DNA of 64,000 bases. Source: Cupriavidus sp. D384 (GTDB lineage: Bacteria > Pseudomonadota > Gammaproteobacteria > Burkholderiales > Burkholderiaceae). Position 1 is the stretch's first letter. The number at the start of each line of letters is the position of its first letter. Below the pieces are notes generated by a model. It worked only from the letters and a program-made list of their open reading frames with translations, ran no database searches and was not told where the DNA came from. Shown in pieces: positions 60,024-64,000 of the stretch. Where the stretch lies: the NCBI RefSeq assembly GCF_001652915.1, contig NZ_BBQI01000096.1:46837-110836 (forward strand), given 5' to 3'. Position numbers and translations under genes: made by a program.

Positions 60024-60989
60024 TCAGTGCGAGGTGCCCAGGTAGGCCTTGATCACATCGGGGTTCGCCTTGACCTCGGCCGGCGTGCCGTCGCCGATCT
60101 TCTTGCCGTAGTCGAGCACCACCACGCGATCCGAGATGTCCATGACCACGCCCATGTCGTGCTCGATCAGCACGATGGTGGTGCCGAACTGGTGGTTCAC
60201 GTCCAGGATGAAACGGCACATATCCTGCTTTTCCTCGACGTTCATGCCAGCCATTGGCTCGTCCAGCAGCAGCATCGACGGCTCGGCCGCCAGCGCGCGC
60301 GCCAGCTCCACGCGCTTCTGCAGCCCGTACGGCAGGCGCCCGACCGGGGTCTTGCGAATGGCCTGGATTTCCAGGAAGTCGATCACTTCCTCCACCTTGC
60401 GGCGATGGCGCATTTCCTCGGCGCGCGCCGGCCCCCACCACATCGCGTGCGCGAGCAGCCCGGTGCGGAACTGCGTGTTGCGGCCCGTCATGATGTTGTC
60501 GAGCACGGTCATGCCCTTGAACAGCGCGATGTTCTGGAACGTGCGCGCGATGCCCTGGCAGGCGGCCGCCGTCGGATGCATCTTGCGGCGCTCCTGGCCG
60601 CGAAACACGATGCGGCCGTGCTGCGGGTGATACACGCCGTTGATCACGTTCAGCATCGAACTCTTGCCGGCGCCGTTGGGGCCGATGATGGCGCGGATCT
60701 CGTGCTCGCAGACGTCGAACGAAATATCGGTCAGCGCCTTCACGCCGCCAAACGACAGCGAGATGTTCTGCAGGTCCAGGATCACGTCGCCACGCGTGCT
60801 GGTGCGGGCCGGGGTGTCGGGCCGATGGGCGTCGCCGGTGCGCAGGGTGTCGCCATGCACGGTGTCCGCGTGGCCCGGCGGAACGATGGTGCCGGGCGAA
60901 GCCATGGAGCCCGTGGCATCGACGCGCGCCATGCTGCCACTTCCACCACCACTTCCGCCCCCCTGCCACGCTGTCTGGGTTGCCGTCAT
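60024..60989 (-). CDS. livG: Branched-chain-type ABC transporter ATP-binding protein LivG with N-terminal extension
   Basis: 321 residues, about 65 more than usual. Residues 1-68 are low complexity (GGGSGGGSGSMARVDATGSM and Asp/Thr/His-rich), then the ATPase starts at ILDLQNISLSFGGVKALTDIS. It has Walker A GPNGAGKS, signature LPYGLQKRVELARAL, and Walker B MLLLDEPMAGMN. The start at 60989 follows GGGAG. The extension has no membrane helix or known domain. Confidence 0.92.
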   Translation of the reverse strand: MTATQTAWQGGGSGGGSGSMARVDATGSMASPGTIVPPGHADTVHGDTLRTGDAHRPDTPARTSTRGDVILDLQNISLSFGGVKALTDISFDVCEHEIRAIIGPNGAGKSSMLNVINGVYHPQHGRIVFRGQERRKMHPTAAACQGIARTFQNIALFKGMTVLDNIMTGRNTQFRTGLLAHAMWWGPARAEEMRHRRKVEEVIDFLEIQAIRKTPVGRLPYGLQKRVELARALAAEPSMLLLDEPMAGMNVEEKQDMCRFILDVNHQFGTTIVLIEHDMGVVMDISDRVVVLDYGKKIGDGTPAEVKANPDVIKAYLGTSH

Positions 60990-61006
60990 CTGTGCGTCTC
61001 CCTGTC

Positions 61007-62971
61007 TCACGCCGCGCGCGCCCCGCCCACGGGCGGAAAGCGCTTGACGTCCACCAGCTTCAGCGTGGCCGACACACTGCCCTCGCGGCCATCCTCGAAC
61101 TTCACGCGCGTGTCGATGAACTGCTCCGGCTTGTCCGCGTACAGCGCGTCCACCAGCACCGCGTATTTCTCGGCGATAAAGCCGCGCCGCACCTTGCGCG
61201 TGCGCGTCAGTTCGTCGTCATCGGGGTCCAGCTCCTTGTGCAGGATCAGGAAGCGCGCCACCTGCGAGCCGGTCAGCATTGCGTCGCCGGCCAGGTCGGC
61301 GTTCACCTGCTCCACGCATTCGGCGATCATGGCGATTACGTCGGGCTGGCCGGCCAGGTCCACATAGCCGGCATACGGCAGGTGCCGGCGCTCGGCCCAG
61401 TTGCCCACCGCATCGAAATCGATATTGATGAATGCGCAGACGCGGTCGCGGTCGGTGCCGAATGCCACGGCTTCCTTGATATACGGAAAGAACTTCAGCT
61501 TGTTCTCGATGTACTTGGGCGCGAACATCGAACCGTCGGCCAGCTTGCCCACGTCCTTGGCACGGTCGATGATCTTCAGGTGCCCGTCGGCATCGATCAC
61601 GCCGGCGTCGCCGGTCATGAAATAGCCATCGTCATTGATGGCCTCGCGCGTGGCGTCGTCGCGCTTGTAGTAGGCCTTGAGCAGCCCCACGCCGCGCACC
61701 AGCACCTCGCCGTTGTCGGCAATGCGGATCTCCATGCCCGGCGCGGCCGGTCCCACCGAGTCGAACTTGACCTGGCCATCGGGCTGCAGGCACACATAGG
61801 CGCAGGTCTCGGTCTGGCCGTAGAACTGCTTCAGGTTGATGCCGATCGAGCGGTAGAAGCGGAACAGGTCCGGCCCGATGGCCTCGCCCGCCGTGTAGCC
61901 CACGCGGATGCGGCTCATGCCCAGCACGTTGCGCAGCGGGCCGTAGATCAGAATTTCGCCAATTCCATAGCGCAGGCGTTCCAGCACCGACACCGGACGC
62001 TTGTCGAGGATGTCCGCGCCGCAGCGGCGCGCCACGCCCATCGCCCAGTGGAACAATTTGCGCTTGAGCCAGCCCGCGTCTTCCATGCGGATCATCACCT
62101 GCGTCAGCAGCCCTTCATAGATGCGCGGCGGGGCGAAGTAGTAGGTGGGGCCGATCTCGCGCAGGTCGGTCATCACGGTTTCGCGCGATTCCGGACAGTT
62201 CACGGTGAAGCCGGCCACCATCGCCTGTGCATAGGAAAACAGGTTGTCGCCCACCCATGCCATCGGCAGGTACGACAGCACGTCGTCATCGGCGCTCAGG
62301 CCATCGAACTGGCAGCCATTGCGCGCCGCGCCGATCAGCCCCGCGTGCGCATGGCAGACGCCCTTCGGCTTGCCGGTGGTGCCGGACGTATAAAGGATGA
62401 TCGCGGTGTCGTCAGGCGCGCCCGCCTGCACCTGCGCATCGTAAAAACCTGGATTTGCCTGATCGAATTCGCGGCCGATTTCCTGCACGCGCTCGTACGA
62501 CAGCAGCGACGGATGGTCGTAGTCGCGCAGTCCGCGCGGGTCTTCGTAGATGACATGGCGTACCGCGCGGCCACGCGACGCCAGTTGCGATTCCACTTCG
62601 AGCAGCTTGTCCACCTGCTCCTGGTCCTCGACGATGGCGAACTCGATCTCCGCATCGTCGAGCACGTAGACCATCTCGCCCGCGATGGCGTCCTGATAGA
62701 GCGGCACGGGCACGCCGCCCAGCGCCTGCGCAGCAGTCATGGCCCAGTACAGGCGCGGACGGTTGTCGCCCACCACGGCCAGGTTCATGCCGCGGCGGAA
62801 CCCCAGCGCGGCCAGCCCGCAGGCCAGCGCGCGCACCTCGGCCGCTGCCTGCTGCCAGCTGTAGGTCTGCCAGATACCGAGATCCTTCTCGCGATAGGCC
62901 GGATGGTCGGGCCGCTGCTGGGCATGCGCCAGCAGCCATCGCGGGAAGGTCGTTGCCGACGATTCCTGCAT
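61007..62971 (-). CDS. Long-chain acyl-CoA synthetase-like AMP-forming ligase
   Basis: 654 residues of the ANL superfamily: P-loop YTSGTTGKPKG, core QFYGQTETCAYVCL, hinge DRAKDVGKLADG and the C-terminal lid. It resembles FadD-type ligases found with LIV transporters. It activates a carboxylic acid to its CoA ester; the chain type is unknown. It is the first gene of the cluster; its stop is 18 bp from the livG start. With the PaaK-like ligase at the other end, two ligases flank one transporter. Confidence 0.88.
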   Translation of the reverse strand: MQESSATTFPRWLLAHAQQRPDHPAYREKDLGIWQTYSWQQAAAEVRALACGLAALGFRRGMNLAVVGDNRPRLYWAMTAAQALGGVPVPLYQDAIAGEMVYVLDDAEIEFAIVEDQEQVDKLLEVESQLASRGRAVRHVIYEDPRGLRDYDHPSLLSYERVQEIGREFDQANPGFYDAQVQAGAPDDTAIILYTSGTTGKPKGVCHAHAGLIGAARNGCQFDGLSADDDVLSYLPMAWVGDNLFSYAQAMVAGFTVNCPESRETVMTDLREIGPTYYFAPPRIYEGLLTQVMIRMEDAGWLKRKLFHWAMGVARRCGADILDKRPVSVLERLRYGIGEILIYGPLRNVLGMSRIRVGYTAGEAIGPDLFRFYRSIGINLKQFYGQTETCAYVCLQPDGQVKFDSVGPAAPGMEIRIADNGEVLVRGVGLLKAYYKRDDATREAINDDGYFMTGDAGVIDADGHLKIIDRAKDVGKLADGSMFAPKYIENKLKFFPYIKEAVAFGTDRDRVCAFINIDFDAVGNWAERRHLPYAGYVDLAGQPDVIAMIAECVEQVNADLAGDAMLTGSQVARFLILHKELDPDDDELTRTRKVRRGFIAEKYAVLVDALYADKPEQFIDTRVKFEDGREGSVSATLKLVDVKRFPPVGGARAA

Positions 62972-63211
62972 CGCTGTCTCCTCTCCCCTTGGGATGGCCT
63001 AGGGACCATGCCGGGTATCAAGCCGCCAGACCGGTCGCTATACTGGGCGCCTTGTCCGGTGCGACGATTGCCGCACCGCATCACGCCCGCCTTGCCTTGT
63101 TGGGTGAGGAATGCTGGCAGGGGCGGTTCCGGGTGATCGTAAGATAGCCGATGCCTTTCCGCCGGGTTGTCGCGCCGGCGACAATTCCGGGTTAATCCCT
63201 ACGGGAGTGCA

Positions 63212-63892
63212 ATGCCTGCCGCTGACACCTTCTCGTTCATCGACCGCTGCGCCTGGGCCGCCGACCTGAGCCCCGAGCAGCGCGACCGTGTCAAACGCGT
63301 GATGACCGTGCGCGAGTACGCACAAGGTGACTACGTCTGTCACAAAGGTGAAATGGCCGAGCACTGGCTGGGCGTGGTCGAGGGCATCGTCAAGATCACC
63401 ACCGTCTCGCCATCGGGCAAGTCGGTCACCTTCACAGGCGTGCCCACCGGCGGCTGGTTCGGCGAAGGCGCCGTGCTCAAGCAGGAAATCCGCAAGTACG
63501 ACGTGATGGCGCTGCGGCGCTCGCGTATCGCTTTCGTCCCACGCGAAACTTTTCAGTGGTTGCTGGATACCAGCCTGCCGTTCACGCGCTTTCTGCTGAT
63601 GCAGTTCAACGAGCGTCTTGGGCAGTTCATCGCTGCGGTGGAATACGAGCGCCTGCTCGATATCGATTCGCGCGTGGCCCGCGCGGTGTCATCGCTGTTC
63701 AACGAACACCTGTATCCGGGCATCGGCTCGACGCTGGAGATTTCGCAGGAAGAGATCGGACTGCTGGCCGGCATCTCGCGCCAGCGCGCCAACCAGGCGC
63801 TCAAGGTGCTGGAACAGCAGGGCTTGGTGCGGGTGGACTACGGCGTGATCGACGTGCTCGATCTGGAGGGATTGCGGCAGTACGGGGAGTGA
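63212..63892 (+). CDS. Crp/Fnr family transcriptional regulator
   Basis: 226 residues: a cyclic-nucleotide-binding-type domain (residues about 10-125), a dimer helix (LGQFIAAVEYERLLDIDSRVARAVSSLF), and a winged helix-turn-helix (ISQEEIGLLAGISRQRANQALKVLEQQGLV). It lacks the FNR iron-sulfur cysteine pattern, so it is not an oxygen sensor of that type. The effector is unknown. It is divergent from the ligase-LIV cluster and may control it. GGGAG precedes the ATG. Confidence 0.9.
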   Translation: MPAADTFSFIDRCAWAADLSPEQRDRVKRVMTVREYAQGDYVCHKGEMAEHWLGVVEGIVKITTVSPSGKSVTFTGVPTGGWFGEGAVLKQEIRKYDVMALRRSRIAFVPRETFQWLLDTSLPFTRFLLMQFNERLGQFIAAVEYERLLDIDSRVARAVSSLFNEHLYPGIGSTLEISQEEIGLLAGISRQRANQALKVLEQQGLVRVDYGVIDVLDLEGLRQYGE

Positions 63893-63900
63893 TATCGCTG

Positions 63901-64000
63901 CTGTGGGGCTGTGGGGCTGTGGGGCTGTGGGGCTGTGGGGCTGTGGGGCTGTGGGGCTGTGGGGCTGTGGGGCTGTGGGGCTGTGGTGCTGTGGGGCTGT
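63901..64000. repeat. 8-bp tandem repeat CTGTGGGG, at least 12 copies
   Basis: Perfect head-to-tail copies of CTGTGGGG begin 8 bp after the Crp/Fnr stop and run to the window edge, with one variant near 63981 (CTGTGGTG). The total copy number is unknown because the window ends inside the array. Confidence 0.95.

Overview
The window is GC-rich bacterial chromosomal DNA. It fits the primary chromosome of a Cupriavidus/Ralstonia-type betaproteobacterium (Burkholderiaceae). The genus is an inference from gene order and family-level sequence: a caa3-type cta cluster next to rpoH, gshA-gshB-manX-ptsH-ptsI, a TorF-type porin before glnK-amtB, and several Bug/LIV-type uptake genes. No plasmid, prophage, insertion sequence, CRISPR array, rRNA or tRNA was recognised.

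Layout. 1-3090: end of a ybiB-like gene, a pirin, and the heat-shock sigma gene rpoH behind a perfect CIRCE operator. 3138-13640: cytochrome c oxidase structure and assembly. One minus-strand unit reads DUF2244-ctaC-ctaD-small assembly protein-ctaG-DUF2970-ctaE; a second reads SURF1-SCO-like protein-ctaA-ctaB-SCO1. A two-helix protein gene sits between them on the plus strand. 13643-23235: housekeeping genes (methyltransferase, comF, trmL, Bug-type binding protein, gpsA, secB, grxC, rhodanese, gpmA, ctpA, moeB/thiF-like). 23569-24512: bfr and bfd, with a Fur-box-like promoter for bfd. 24739-29733: gshA, gshB and a regulatory-type PTS (IIA-Man, HPr, EI). 29734-33221: nitrogen uptake (TorF porin, glnK, amtB) behind a perfect sigma-54 promoter, plus a 10-bp tandem repeat and a candidate small RNA. 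33634-39351: ubiK, comM, an AT-richer island gene resembling YEATS-associated membrane proteins, a proline-rich microprotein, a LysE exporter, a lipoprotein and two thioredoxin-fold proteins. 39457-43272: UvrD-family helicase and a lone HAL/PAL/TAL-type lyase. 43461-48236: dctA-dctB-dctD, with a perfect sigma-54 promoter and palindromic upstream sites before dctA. 48697-54415: ferredoxin, hydrolase, dacC, ybeD, an RlmI-like methyltransferase, nitronate monooxygenase and a YbaN-like protein. 54449-62971: a six-gene LIV-type ABC transporter cluster flanked by two AMP-forming acyl-CoA ligases. 63212-64000: a Crp/Fnr regulator, then an 8-bp tandem repeat running off the window.

How the parts work together. 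The cta genes supply the terminal oxidase, its haem A and its copper. dctB-dctD senses C4-dicarboxylates and should drive dctA through sigma-54. The porin-glnK-amtB unit has the matching sigma-54 signature for nitrogen limitation. The LIV cluster looks like capture, import and CoA activation of a carboxylic acid.

The most notable non-coding signals are the CIRCE operator at rpoH, the two sigma-54 promoters, the palindrome series before dctA, the Fur box at bfd, a family of CTCCCCTCTCCC-type hairpins, and three short-period tandem repeats of 8, 10 and 11 bp. Starts were set by ribosome-binding sites, gene overlaps and family length; doubtful ones are flagged.
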